Part shown: piece after piece, positions 55,251-64,000 of the stretch | Layout: the number at the start of each line of letters is the position of its first letter | How positions within the stretch are numbered: the first letter of the stretch is position 1 | From: Petaurus breviceps papuanus | Taxonomy: Eukaryota; Chordata; Mammalia; Diprotodontia; Petauridae | Assembly (NCBI GenBank): GCA_028583685.1 | Contig: JAMXIF010001194.1 | Location: forward strand, 1,040,753 to 1,104,752 | Length of the DNA stretch: 64,000 nt | Reading direction: 5' to 3' | Translations under genes and position numbers: made by a program | The notes under the pieces: model-generated | What the model saw: the letters and a program-made list of their open reading frames with translations, nothing else | What the model was told of the DNA's origin: nothing | Database searches by the model: none

Positions 55251-55504
55251 AATTACACATAAGCAAGATGTTAAATTGAAAGGATTATTAGAAGCAGCCT
55301 CTTTGGAGGCTTCACAATAGCTAGCAGACATGAAGAGGACCTTGCTTAGTTTCATGGAAGTAAGAAAGAGAGAGAAGTTTGGAAAATAGAATTGTTAAGA
55401 TTTGGTTACCCTGATTGGACATGAAAAGTGAGAAGGAGGGAGGAAGAATCAAAGATTTAACTCAATTAAATTCAACATAATGGAAGGTAGAAATACAAAC
55501 ACAA

Positions 55505-55641
55505 ATTGGGCAGTTGGGGTTAAGTGACTTGCCCAAGGTCACATGGCTAGTTTTTGTGTGAAGTGTCTGAGGCCAGATTTGAACTCAGGTCCTCCTGACT
55601 CCAGGGCTGGTGCTCTATTCACTGCACCACCTAGCTGCCCC
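55505..55641 (-). repeat. Marsupial tRNA-SINE (WSINE1-type)
   Basis: Reversed copy lacking its T tail; target duplication caaacacaaa on both sides. Confidence 0.92.
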
Positions 55642-55789
55642 CAAACACAAAACTTAAACACACCCTCTCTAGGAACTGATTTAGGGAAACAACATGTACA
55701 TTTTTAAGTAAATGACAGGGCTCTGTGATTTAACTGATTTAGGGAACTCCCAGGTAAAAAAAAAACCCCTGCCAGGGCAGCCTGGAAAA

Positions 55790-56095
55790 CAGTCCTTCTT
55801 CATCTTTCCACCCTCCTCCCAGCTTCCCTGCCTTCCTTCTAGTCTCAGCTATACCAGAAGCTGATCGCAATCCTCCTTAATCTTAGTGCCTTCCCTCTGA
55901 GACTACCCTCAAATTATCCTGGATAGATCATTTGGGCATAGTTCTTTTCAGGTAGTGTCCCCCATTAGACTGGGAGCTCCTTGAGGGCAGGAAGTGTAGG
56001 GTTTTGCTGCCTCCCCCCTCCTTCTTTCTAACCCCAGCACGTAGCAGAGGGCCAAGCACATAGTATGCTATTAGTTGCTGAGTTGATTGAGTGAC
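55790..56095 (+). repeat. L2 LINE 3' end
   Basis: 'cattagactgggagctccttg', 'aagcacatagtatgctatta'. Confidence 0.82.
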
Positions 56096-56319
56096 TTCTC
56101 TGAAGTTTAGAGTCTTAGACTGTTATCCAGAAGAGCACTTTCAATTTAAGCAACTTGCCCCATCATACCTAACCTAGTATGCATGCCAGACAAAACTTGA
56201 ATCAGGTCTTCTGGTCAGCTCTAGATCCTATACACCACCAGCATCAAACAATGGCTGCTGCCACACTCCCGAGCTGGTAAAGCCAGATTAAAATGTAAAT
56301 GGGAAATATTCAACAAAAT

Positions 56320-56540
56320 AAAAAATAAAACAGAACATGTTTTGTTGTGTGACTCCATTTGGGGTTTTCTTGGCAAAGATACTAAAGTGGTTTGCCATTC
56401 TCTTCTCCAGTACATTTTAAAGAAGAGGAAACTGAGGCAAGCCCGGTTAAATGACTTGTAAAGGGTCACATAGATAGTAAATGTTTGAGGCGGAATTTGA
56501 ACTCAGGTCCTCCAGACTGCAAGGCAGTCATTCTCCCATA
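56320..56540 (-). repeat. tRNA-SINE with RTE (BovB-like) tail
   Basis: 'tgactccatttggggttttc', 'aaagtggtttgccattctc', 'gaagaggaaactgaggcaag'. Confidence 0.8.
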
Positions 56541-56679
56541 GCTTCCCATACAATAGAAAAAAGAAAATGTCAACATGTCGTTTTCTAAATCAACTGGAGG
56601 CCTTAAGTTTGGTTTGGTGGTTCATGTTTCTATCTTAATTTGACACCAGTGCTCTAGACCACATGACCTCATACAAATA

Positions 56680-57455
56680 CAGAGTAACTGAGAGGAGGCG
56701 GGGCAGGGCAGAGAGGGGAGCACTGGACACTAGAGAAATCAGGAAGTCACTCTTGGAGGAAAGGGTACTTGAACTGAGCCTTAAAGGAGCAAGGGTTCTA
56801 AGAGGTAGAAATGTACCAGAAGGGCATTTTAAGCATGGAGAAGAGACTGTGCAAAAGCAGGGAGGTGGGAGATGATTGTTACACAGAGGAGAAAATAAAT
56901 GGCCAGAGGAGAGAATACCCTTTAGGAAAAGTAATATGCAAACAGTCCGGAAACATAGGTTGTTGTCAGATTGAGAAGGGCTTTAAATGCCAAAAAGAGG
57001 AGCTCATCTCTTATACAAAAGGGTGCAGGAAGCCAATGAAGCTTCTAAAGTGAGAAAAACGATACGGTCAAGTTTATACTTCAGTAATATAAATTTGGCA
57101 GCAATCAGCACAGAGGATGAATTAGAGATAAAAAGGCTTGAAAGGGCTATTATAAGAGTAGAGACAGAAAGGTGATGAACTAGAAAGAAATAGGGATCCA
57201 GTCTGGGTTTTATAATAGTCAACAAGAATTTATGGGGGAGGGGAAGAATGAATTCTGTTGTTGATATGCTGAGTGTGAGACATCCAGGTAGGAAAGTCCA
57301 AAAGATAGTGACACAGGTCTGGAGCTCCAGAGGGAGATAAGGGCTGGATATATCAACAAAACAATAACCATAAGGTTTTAAACATGGGAAAACAGCTGAT
57401 AGTCCCATGGAAAGAAATAATGAAGTCAGAAGGAAGACTGACCAAAAATCATTCC
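56680..57455 (-). repeat. L2 LINE, long copy
   Basis: 'ctgagccttaaaggagcaag', 'gagaagggctttaaatgcc', 'gtgcaggaagccaatgaagc', 'gagacatccaggtaggaaag', 'gggctggatatatcaacaa', in L2 order. The 152-codon minus frame (57004-57462) is the decayed RT-region reading of this LINE. Confidence 0.82.
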
Positions 57456-57780
57456 ATCTCATTCAAAGGGCCACTGGTCCCCTATGGTGAGATCTACCTA
57501 GTTTGCCAATCTTGCCACTCTGTGACTCTGGGCTAGTCCTTTTCCCACTCTGGGCCTGCTTCCTCATCTTTCATCTATAAATTAGAATTTTTTCCAAATT
57601 AACACTTAAAAGACAGCATGATACACTGGAAAGAGGCTGGATTTGGAATGTCAGGAGCTATGTTCAAATCCTGAAGTAATTTGCTAGTAATTACCTGTGT
57701 GACTTTGGAGAAGTTATTTAAACTCTCTTGGGCATAAATTTCTTCATATGTAAAATGAGAAAAATGGACTAGATAGCTTC
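57456..57780 (+). repeat. Two MIR/CORE-SINE copies
   Basis: 57456-57600 (tgactctgggctagtcctt, cttcctcatctttcatcta) and 57605-57780 (agacagcatgatacactgg, ttcttcatatgtaaaatgag). Confidence 0.75.
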
Positions 57781-58032
57781 AACTAGATGGTATAGTGGAT
57801 AGAATGCTAGACTTGAAGTCAGGAAGATCTGAGTTCAAATCCCATCTTGGATTTGCATTATGTGACCCTAAACAAATCACTTAATCTGTTTGCCTCAGTT
57901 TCCCCAATTGTAAAACAGGAATAAAACCAGCACCTACCCTATCACAACAGTAGTGTTGTGATTAAATCATATAATATTTGTAAAGTGCTGTCTGGAACAT
58001 GGTAGGTACTATAAAAATGCTTATTCCCTTCC
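57781..58032 (+). repeat. Full-length marsupial tRNA/MIR SINE
   Basis: 'actagatggtatagtggata', 'gagttcaaatcccatcttgg', 'ctcagtttccccaattgta', end 'ataaaaatgcttattccc'. Confidence 0.9.
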
Positions 58033-58034
58033 CT

Positions 58035-58180
58035 TCTGAAGTCTCTTCCAATGATACCACCCGAAAACCCTCAACCTGAATCCCTGGAAATTTCCCTCCA
58101 GAGGCCCCATTAGCCTGACTGTTTTCTCCACAGAGTTTACTATAGTGCCTAGCACATAGTAAATATTTAGTGTTTTCTTT
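58035..58180 (+). repeat. L2 LINE 3' end
   Basis: 'agtgcctagcacatagtaaat'. Confidence 0.75.
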
Positions 58181-58229
58181 ATCTATGTAACCATCCTCTC
58201 CTTTATAGTCCTACTAAGACCATTCACAT

Positions 58230-58525
58230 TCAGGTAATCTTTGTTTTTGTTGCTTTTGTTGTTGAGTTCTTTCAGTTGTTTCTGACTCTTCATGACCCCA
58301 TCTGCGGTTTTCTTGGAAAAAATACAGCAGTGGTTTGCCATTTCCTTGTCCAGTTCATTTTCCAGATGAGGAAGCTGAAGCAAACAGGATTAAGTGACTT
58401 GTTCTCTTAATCCAGGTAGGACATCCAGGTAGGAAAGTCCTAGTAAAATGTCTGAACCCAGATTTGCAGTCTTCCTGATTCCAAGCCCAGTACCCTATCC
58501 ACTAGGCCACCTAGCGGCCCAATTA
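58230..58525 (-). repeat. tRNA-SINE with RTE (BovB-like) tail
   Basis: 'tttctgactcttcatgacccc', 'agcagtggtttgccatttcc', then 'gatgaggaagctgaagc', head complement 'aggccacctagcggccc'. A short L2-like 'gacatccaggtaggaaagtcc' scrap lies inside. Confidence 0.85.
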
Positions 58526-58529
58526 TTAC

Positions 58530-58940
58530 CTAGACAATTTCAATAGCTGCTTAACTGGTCTTTTGTTTCTAATCTCTCTCCCAACCAATTCACCTTACAT
58601 ATTGGATAGTGGGTCTGATCTTCCTCAAGTACAGCTATGATCATGCCACTCTCCCGCCCCAAATCTTTTAGTATCTCTCCATTCCCTCCCATGTCCAAAT
58701 TCATTAATGCAGCAATCACAATCCTCCACAATCTGGCTCTAACCTATCTTTCTAGCATGATTTCACAATATTCCCCTTCATGTACTTTAATGCTCCAGTC
58801 AACCAAACTACCCAATGCACTCCCTTGACCTGGAGTACAATGCCCTATCCATCCCTGTCTGTTCAAACTCTTCCCCCTCCCCCTTTAAGGCATCCAGCTC
58901 CAAACTCAAGCATTACCTCCTTCATAAAATCTGACATTCA
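58530..58940 (+). repeat. L2 LINE with SINE inserted
   Basis: 'gtgggtctgatcttcctcaa', 'accatgccactctcc'-like 'atgatcatgccactctcc', 'cacaatctggctctaacc', 'catccagctccaaactcaag'. Confidence 0.78.
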
Positions 58941-59100
58941 GGGGCAGCTAGGTGGTGCAATGAATAGAGCACCAGCCCTGGAGTCAGGAGGACCTGAGTT
59001 CAAATCCAGCCTCAGACACTTAACACAAAACTAGCTCTATGACCTTGGGCAAGTAACTTAATCCCAATTTCCCTGCCTTCCCCCTCCACAAAGCAAAAAA
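58941..59100 (+). repeat. Marsupial tRNA-SINE (WSINE1-type)
   Basis: Full copy; flanks ctgacattca / ctaacattca are a target duplication within the L2. Confidence 0.93.
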
Positions 59101-59129
59101 CAAACCTAACATTCATAACTAGAAGATAT

Positions 59130-59760
59130 GCTCTAATATATTCAATCAATAAATCATTTATCTGATACATCTACTATGTGCCAGGCATTGTGCTAGGTGA
59201 TGGGGACAAAGACAAAAATAAAACAATTCCTGCCTTCAAGGGAAGTTCCAAGGGGGATATATTTATGTACAATATGCACATAAATGCGTACAGAGAGGGG
59301 CAGCTAGGTGGCACAGTGAATAAAGCACCAACCCTGGAGTCAGGAGGACCTGAGTTCAAATTCATCCTCAGATACTTTATGCTTACTAGCTGTGTGACCT
59401 TGAGCAAGTCACTTAACCCCAACTGCCCTGCCTTCCTCCCTCCAAAAGTATAGATGGAAGAAATACCAAGTAATCTGATGGAGGAAAGCACTAGGAAATA
59501 TGGGAATTGGGAATCAAAAAGGGCTTTCTGAAGTTGGTGCTTCACGGTCTTTGGAAAGGAGTGAGCCCATTTCAGGCATGGGGGGTAGCCCCATGAAGGG
59601 GGACAAAGGCATAAAGACAGGAAATGGAGAGTCCTGTGTGAAGAACAGAAAGAAGGCCAGGTTGACTCAACCATAGAATGTGGGAAAAGGCAAGTAATGT
59701 ATAGTAAGTCTAGAAAGGTAGATTGGAGTCAGGTTGTAAAGGTCTTTAAAGACCTGTGTG
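59130..59760 (-). repeat. L2 LINE with SINE inserted
   Basis: 'ctactatgtgccaggcattg', 'ctgccttcaagggaagttcc', then after the SINE 'gaaagaaggccaggttgactc' and 'gtcaggttgtaaaggtcttt'. Confidence 0.8.
59297..59452 (+). repeat. Marsupial tRNA-SINE (WSINE1-type)
   Basis: 'ggggcagctaggtggcacag' to 'cttcctccctccaaaa'. Confidence 0.93.
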
Positions 59761-59769
59761 CTGTCTTAT

Positions 59770-60015
59770 ACTATAATGATGTGTATGTGTGTATTTTCTC
59801 CTTCTGTAGATTTCAAGTTACTTGAGTATATGTCATGGATATCATCTCATCCAACTTTGCATCCCTAGAACCTACACCTAGAAACGCTTAAATATTTGTT
59901 CAATGAATTCTGAACTATTTTGAATTGTTGGTTATGTTATTCTTGCCCTTCTAGACTTTGAACTCTTTGAAGACATGAATTTTTTTTTATATTTCTTAAT
60001 AGATACTTGTTTAAT
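59770..60015 (+). repeat. L2 LINE 3' ends (two pieces)
   Basis: 'acttgagtatatgtcatgg' to 'aatatttgttcaatgaattc', then 'ctagactttgaactctttg' to 'taatagatacttg'. Confidence 0.7.
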
Positions 60016-60511
60016 CAACTGGGCAAATCACTTCCCTCCGGGTTGAAGTTTACGCATCTTTAAAATGAGGGAACTAGATAAAATGGTATCTTTCCGCCTT
60101 AACATTATAAAACTTCTTCCAGATGTAACACAGTTCTAAGATTCACTGAAACAGACCTTATTATACTTCCTCCCTCCCCAAACCCATCTCAGTTCCAAAT
60201 CTTTCTGTTCCTGTCTAAAATGCTAGCATCATTACAGTCACCTAGGTTTACTACCAGGGAGTCTGAAGTCATCTTCTTCTCCTCATTCTTACTCAGTCTC
60301 AATCATAGCCTTGTCTGATTGATTTCACTTCCATCACATCTCTTGAATCAATTCCTTTGTCTCTATTTACAGGGCCACCTCCCTTGTTTAGGTCCTCCTC
60401 ACTTCTCCTCGCTCCACCTCTATTGCAACTGCTTCCCAATTGGCCTTCAATGCAGGCTCTCCCCTCTCCACAATCAATCCTCCCCATAGCTGCCAAACTG
60501 AAATATTTTTT

Positions 60512-60676
60512 TAATTTATTTTTTGCTTTTTGGAGGGGAGGGCAATTGCGGTTAAGTGAATTTTTGGTTATGTTGCCCAAGGTCACACGGCTGGAAAGTG
60601 TTAAGTGTTATTTGAACTCAGGTCCTCCTGACTCCAGGGTCAATACTCTATTCACTGTGCCACCTATCCACCCCTC
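60512..60676 (-). repeat. Marsupial tRNA-SINE inside the L2
   Basis: 'tttggaggggagggcaattg' to 'gccacctatccacccc'; carries a small extra piece near 60560. Confidence 0.88.
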
Positions 60677-60741
60677 AGGACTGATATTCTTAAAGCCCAG
60701 GTCTGACAATATCCCTTCTCTCCTTAAGAAGCTTCAGTGGT

Positions 60742-60899
60742 AGGGGCAGCTAGGTGGTGCAGAGAATAGAGCACCAGCCCTGGAGTCAGGAGGACCTGAG
60801 TTCAAATCCAACCTCAGACACTTGACATACTTACTAGCTATGTGACTTGGGGCAAGTCACTTAACCCCAAATGCCCTCCAAAAAGCCAAAAAAAAAAAA
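60742..60899 (+). repeat. Marsupial tRNA-SINE inside the L2
   Basis: Full copy with A-tail; perfect target duplication agcttcagtg on both sides. Confidence 0.95.
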
Positions 60900-61184
60900 A
60901 GCTTCAGTGATTTCCTTATGCCCTTAGGATAAAATATAAACTCCCCCATTCAGATTTAAAGACCATTCACAATCTGGCTCCAACTATCTTTTCAGGAAAT
61001 TGCATATTATTTCCCCCCCCTCTATGTCACATTCCAGCCAAACTCTCCTGTTTATTTCTCACCATACATGATATTCCTCCTTTCTCTTTCTCTTTGCACA
61101 GGTTCTCCCCATGCCTGGAAAGTCTCTGCCTCCTCACATCTGCCTTTTGGAATATCTAGCTTCCTTTAGAGAACAGCTCGAGCA

Positions 61185-62520
61185 AGTCAGTCAGCAGGCA
61201 TCTACTAGACCTTAGCTCATGCCAAGAGCTGTGCTAACTACTGGAGACACGAAGAAAAGCAAAAAGAGGGCCCCTGCCCTCCTGGAGCCGACATTCCAAC
61301 GTGAGAAACCAACACCTATGTACTTGAGTGTAAACGGGTAGTGACGGAGAGGAGCAGGACTAAGAAAGGCCTTTTTTAGAAAGTAGGGTTTGAAGGCAGC
61401 CAGAGAAGCCAGGAGGCAGAGAAGAGGGAGAGCACTGGATGAGTCACCGGGCACAGAGCATGAAAAGGCCTGGAATCAGAAGATGGCCTATCATATTGAG
61501 TTCCTCAATAGTGAGGAAACCAGTTTTGCTGTATCAGAGAGTACTTGGAAAAGAATAAATTTTCAGAAGACTATGGAGTTTGAAAAGACCAGGCAATGAA
61601 GGGTCCTAAAAGCCAAACAGATCGTCTATTTGATCCCAGAAGCCATAGGGAATCACTGGAGTTTACTGAGCAAAGAGATGAGATGGTCAGATTTGTACTT
61701 CAGGAAGATCACTTCAGCAGCTGAGTGGAAGATGTAGAGCAGTGGGGAAAGACTTGAGGCAGACAGATCAAACAGCAACCTGTTTGTTCATCAGACTACT
61801 GAAGGAGATCAGGCATGAAGTGATGTGGGCCAGTATCAGGGTGCTGGTTGTATGAGTGGAGAAGAGATGCTATCAAGGCAGAAACCACAAGCATTAGCAA
61901 CAGATTGGGTACATGGCATGGAGTGCAGTCATGGGTTAAAGATGGCACCAAAGTGCTGAGACTTGGGAACGGGGAGGATGGTAGTGCCATTGACAATAAC
62001 AAGAAGCTGGAAAGAGAAGAGAACTTGGAAGAAATGACTTCTGTGTTCTTTTTGGGACATGCTCAGTTTGAGATGTCTATAGGATATCCAATTTGAGATG
62101 TCTAATAGGAGTTATACCAGGCTAAAAGTCCAGAGAGAGGTTAGGCCTGGATAAACAGGACTGAGAAAGTAAAGATAACTTAATCAATGAGAGTTTATGA
62201 GATTACCAAGTCATATAAGTATGGTGGTAGAGAAAAGAGACTAGGACAGGCTTGAAGAACACCCACAGTTAGTGGAAGTGACATGGAGAATCCAATACAG
62301 AAGAATGACACAAGTAGCACAAGAATCAAGAGAAAAGAGTGTCCAGAAAACTTAGAGAAGAGAAAGTATATAGGAGGTCATCAACAACAAAATTAAATGC
62401 TGTAGAGAGGTAAAGGATGAAGATTTGGCAGTTTCAGTTGAATGATAAAGCTGGTGGCTAAACTATGGGGAATTAGAAGAGAGTGAGATTTGACAATTGT
62501 TAGATGACTTTATCAAAGAG
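61185..62520 (-). repeat. L2 LINE, longest copy in window (about 1.3 kb)
   Basis: From the 3' end (tcagcaggcatctactagac) through 'atagggaatcactggagttt', 'gagatggtcagatttgtact', 'ttgggacatgctcagtttgag', 'cctggataaacaggactg' to 'gctgtagagaggtaaaggat'. Several small frames in it are LINE remnants. Confidence 0.85.
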
Positions 62521-62639
62521 TTTAGCTTCCTACTTCCTTTCCCCCAGAAATAATTTTGCATTTATCCTTTATACATTTCACATATATAGATATTTATCTC
62601 TGTGTGCATGTATGCATATGTATAAATGTATATGCATGT

Positions 62640-62780
62640 GTCTGTACAAAAAACATTTTGTTTCCCCTATGATGGAATGTAAGCTACCTGTGGGCAGAGA
62701 TGGTTACATTTTTGTTTGGAATACCTACGTAACACAGCATCTAACAATGCCCAGAGCATAGCAGGCACTCATCATTTGCT
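62640..62780 (+). repeat. L2 LINE 3' end
   Basis: 'gtgggcagagatggttacat' and 'catagcaggcactcatcatt'. Confidence 0.75.
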
Positions 62781-62794
62781 GGAAAGAAAATTCT

Positions 62795-63012
62795 AAGAAA
62801 TTGTTAGGTCAAAGAATAAATTAAAGGAACAATAGATAATTCCACTAGAAATGTCAAACATGAGAAAGCTACCAAAATTGAAGGATGTAGCCAAAGCAGT
62901 CCTCAAGGGGAAATTTATCTCCGAACACTTTCACTGACAGAAAAATGTAGTATACAACTAAATGACCTAGAAAACAAGCAAATTTTGGTAACCCAAATTA
63001 AACACTAAAATT
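62795..63012 (+). mobile_element. L1 ORF2 fragment
   Basis: 'ggtcaaagaataaattaaagg', 'gatgtagccaaagcagtcctc', 'aaggggaaatttatctccga', 'aacactaaaattgtgaa' follow the L1 ORF2 order just upstream of the reverse transcriptase region. Truncated at both ends. Confidence 0.72.
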
Positions 63013-63339
63013 GTGAAAAATAATAATTAATAACCAATATCTTGTAAATTCAGGGCTCCCTCTTTCCTTCCAAAGTTCTGACTTTGAGTTCAGTTTTTCT
63101 TCAGAAGGACATTACTGATGAGTTTGCATTGACTCTCCTTATCCAGGTCAGCACCCACACGAGCTTACAAGAAATTTAATCTAAAATAGGAAAACCCATT
63201 GTGTTCTACTCAAATTTAAGACCATGACAGAGAATCTGGGAAGAGATGCCAAAATTTGCAAGTGAACTGGATTTAAGTGAGGGAGGGCTGTGGAAAGTCA
63301 CCAGCCTCACTTTCTCCTCCCTGAGCCATCTGGGTCCAG

Positions 63340-63735
63340 TGGCTGGATATGGATCAGGACAACTGAAGATGGCTCAGGATTCAGTGGGGAACCTGGACCT
63401 TTTCAAACTAAGTTTTTTAACAGGTCTCAGTTTGACTGAGGCAGTGCCCATTCAATGATTAAGGCTTAATAAAAAATGAGGTGGGACAGCCAGGTGGTGC
63501 AGTGAGTAAGAGCTCCGGCCCCTGCATCGGGAGACCCGGGATCGATTCCAGCCTCAGATACCTGGCACCCACAGAAAATAACTGGCCATGTAACCTTGAG
63601 CAAGTTACTTAACCCCAACTGCTTTAAAAAAAAAAAAGAAATGAGGAAGAAAATGGCTTTCTTACCGAGTCCAAAAAAACACAGGCATCACCTCCCTAAT
63701 ATCGTGGTCCTCTCTGAAAACGGACAAACAACTTC
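63340..63735 (+). repeat. Marsupial interspersed repeat, unnamed family (copy 2), with SINE inserted
   Basis: Same family as 54530-54740: 'tggatcaggacaactgaag' to 'cccattcaatgattaaggc'; resumes after the SINE with 'aggaagaaaatggctttctt', 'cacaggcatcacctcccta', 'atatcgtggtcctctctga'. Confidence 0.75.
63482..63641 (+). repeat. Marsupial tRNA-SINE with near-canonical B box
   Basis: 'gggacagccaggtggtgcag', then 'cccgggatcgattccagcc', closer to a tRNA B box (GGTTCGANTCC) than the usual 'gagttcaaatcc' copies. A-tail and aaatgagg target duplication. Confidence 0.9.
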
Positions 63736-63740
63736 TGTCA

Positions 63741-64000
63741 GGGGCAGAGCCACGATGGCGGAATAAAAGCAGGAACTTGTTTTGGCTCCTGCTCCAACTA
63801 CCTCTAATACTGGTTTAAAAAAAATGCCTCTAAACAAACTTTAGAGCTAGAGAACCCACAAAGTGACAGAGAGAAACAAATCTCCCACTGAAGGCAGCCC
63901 ACAGACCCAAATCTGGGGTGGCCCTGACCAGCAGCACAGACCAACCAGAGCAGACTTCAGGAGAGTCAATCACCAGCAACTGTGGTGGTTTCCAGTCTGC
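63741..64000 (+). mobile_element. 5' end of a marsupial L1 LINE (runs off right edge)
   Basis: 'gggcagagccacgatggcgg' is the typical opening of marsupial L1 5' UTRs, followed by 'cctctaaacaaactttagag', 'gagaacccacaaagtgacag' and 'agagcagacttcaggagagtc'. Because most L1 copies lose their 5' end, this one may extend far past the window. It contains the 'gatggcgg' YY1-type motif found at L1 starts. It lies antisense to ZMYND8. Confidence 0.88.

Larger units (their letters stand above)
60160..61180 (+). repeat. L2 LINE carrying two opposite SINE insertions
   Basis: 'cctattgcaactgcttccc'-type sequence to 60500, then 'taaagcccaggtctgacaat' (60690-60740), then 'ccttatgcccttaggataaa', 'cattcacaatctggctccaac', 'ccccatgcctggaaagtctc' to 61180. 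One old LINE split into three by two SINEs. Confidence 0.85.

Noticed and set aside
57004-57462. 152-codon minus-strand frame
   Set aside because: Lies wholly within a reversed L2 copy; it is remnant LINE reading, not a host gene.
59174-59674. 166-codon minus-strand frame
   Set aside because: Spans an L2 3' end and an inserted tRNA-SINE; no splice or family support.

Overview
The window is a stretch of mammalian, almost certainly marsupial, nuclear DNA. It is AT-rich and intronic, and crowded with interspersed repeats. The most telling are about a dozen and a half copies of a tRNA-derived SINE opening with a 'gggcagctaggtggcacagtgaatagagca' type head (split here only in description) and ending in an A-rich tail, a form typical of marsupial genomes (WSINE1/opossum SINE1 type). 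With them are MIR/CORE-SINEs, many L2 LINE pieces, L3/CR1 pieces, marsupial-type L1 ends, hAT-like MITEs, RTE(BovB)-tailed SINEs and one solo retroviral LTR. There are no bacterial features.

One host gene can be read, on the minus strand: the 5' end of ZMYND8 (PRKCBP1/RACK7), a nuclear chromatin reader with a PHD-bromodomain-PWWP cassette and a MYND finger. Three coding exons are supported in phase. A first exon encodes MHPQ plus two bases of Ser (48555-48568 coding part). Exon 2 (39028-39098) encodes LAEEEIKTEQ...MDISTRSK. Exon 3 (7463-7611) encodes DPGSAERTAQKRKF...NNNSKEQ. They have consensus splice sites and introns of about 9.5 kb and 31.4 kb. The domain-coding exons lie beyond the left edge. 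Three more exons that fit the reading frame are proposed as alternative first exons: one ending at 15902 (Met-Ala spliced straight into exon 3), one ending at 43485 (MSSIATDGYEAVN spliced into exon 2) and, more weakly, one ending at 46084. Together they suggest that ZMYND8 varies its extreme N-terminus, including a SUMO-consensus IKTE motif in exon 2, by promoter choice.

Layout: 1-7.4 kb is intron 3 with an L2, SINEs, a CR1/L3 copy and a MITE. At 7.5 kb is exon 3. From 9 to 13 kb there are mixed SINE and L2 pieces. From 13.1 to 17.4 kb lies a block nearly free of SINEs that contains the candidate internal promoter/first exon. From 17.4 to 38.8 kb the intron is repeat-dense: the solo LTR, SINE pile-ups, L1 3' ends, and L2s nested in L2s. 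At 39.0 kb is exon 2. From 41 to 50 kb is a second SINE-poor block holding the MHPQS first exon, the other candidate first exons, a perfect (GGAA)17 tract and a GT/G-run. From 50 to 64 kb is repeat-dense sequence upstream of the MHPQS exon, with a 147-bp tandem duplication, a minisatellite made from SINE-tail units, three long L2 copies and, at the right edge, the 5' end of a marsupial L1.

No plausible second protein-coding gene was found. Most open frames in the window are chance frames or lie in repeats. Repeat family names come from remembered consensus sequences, not from a database search, and repeat edges are good to about 10-30 bases.
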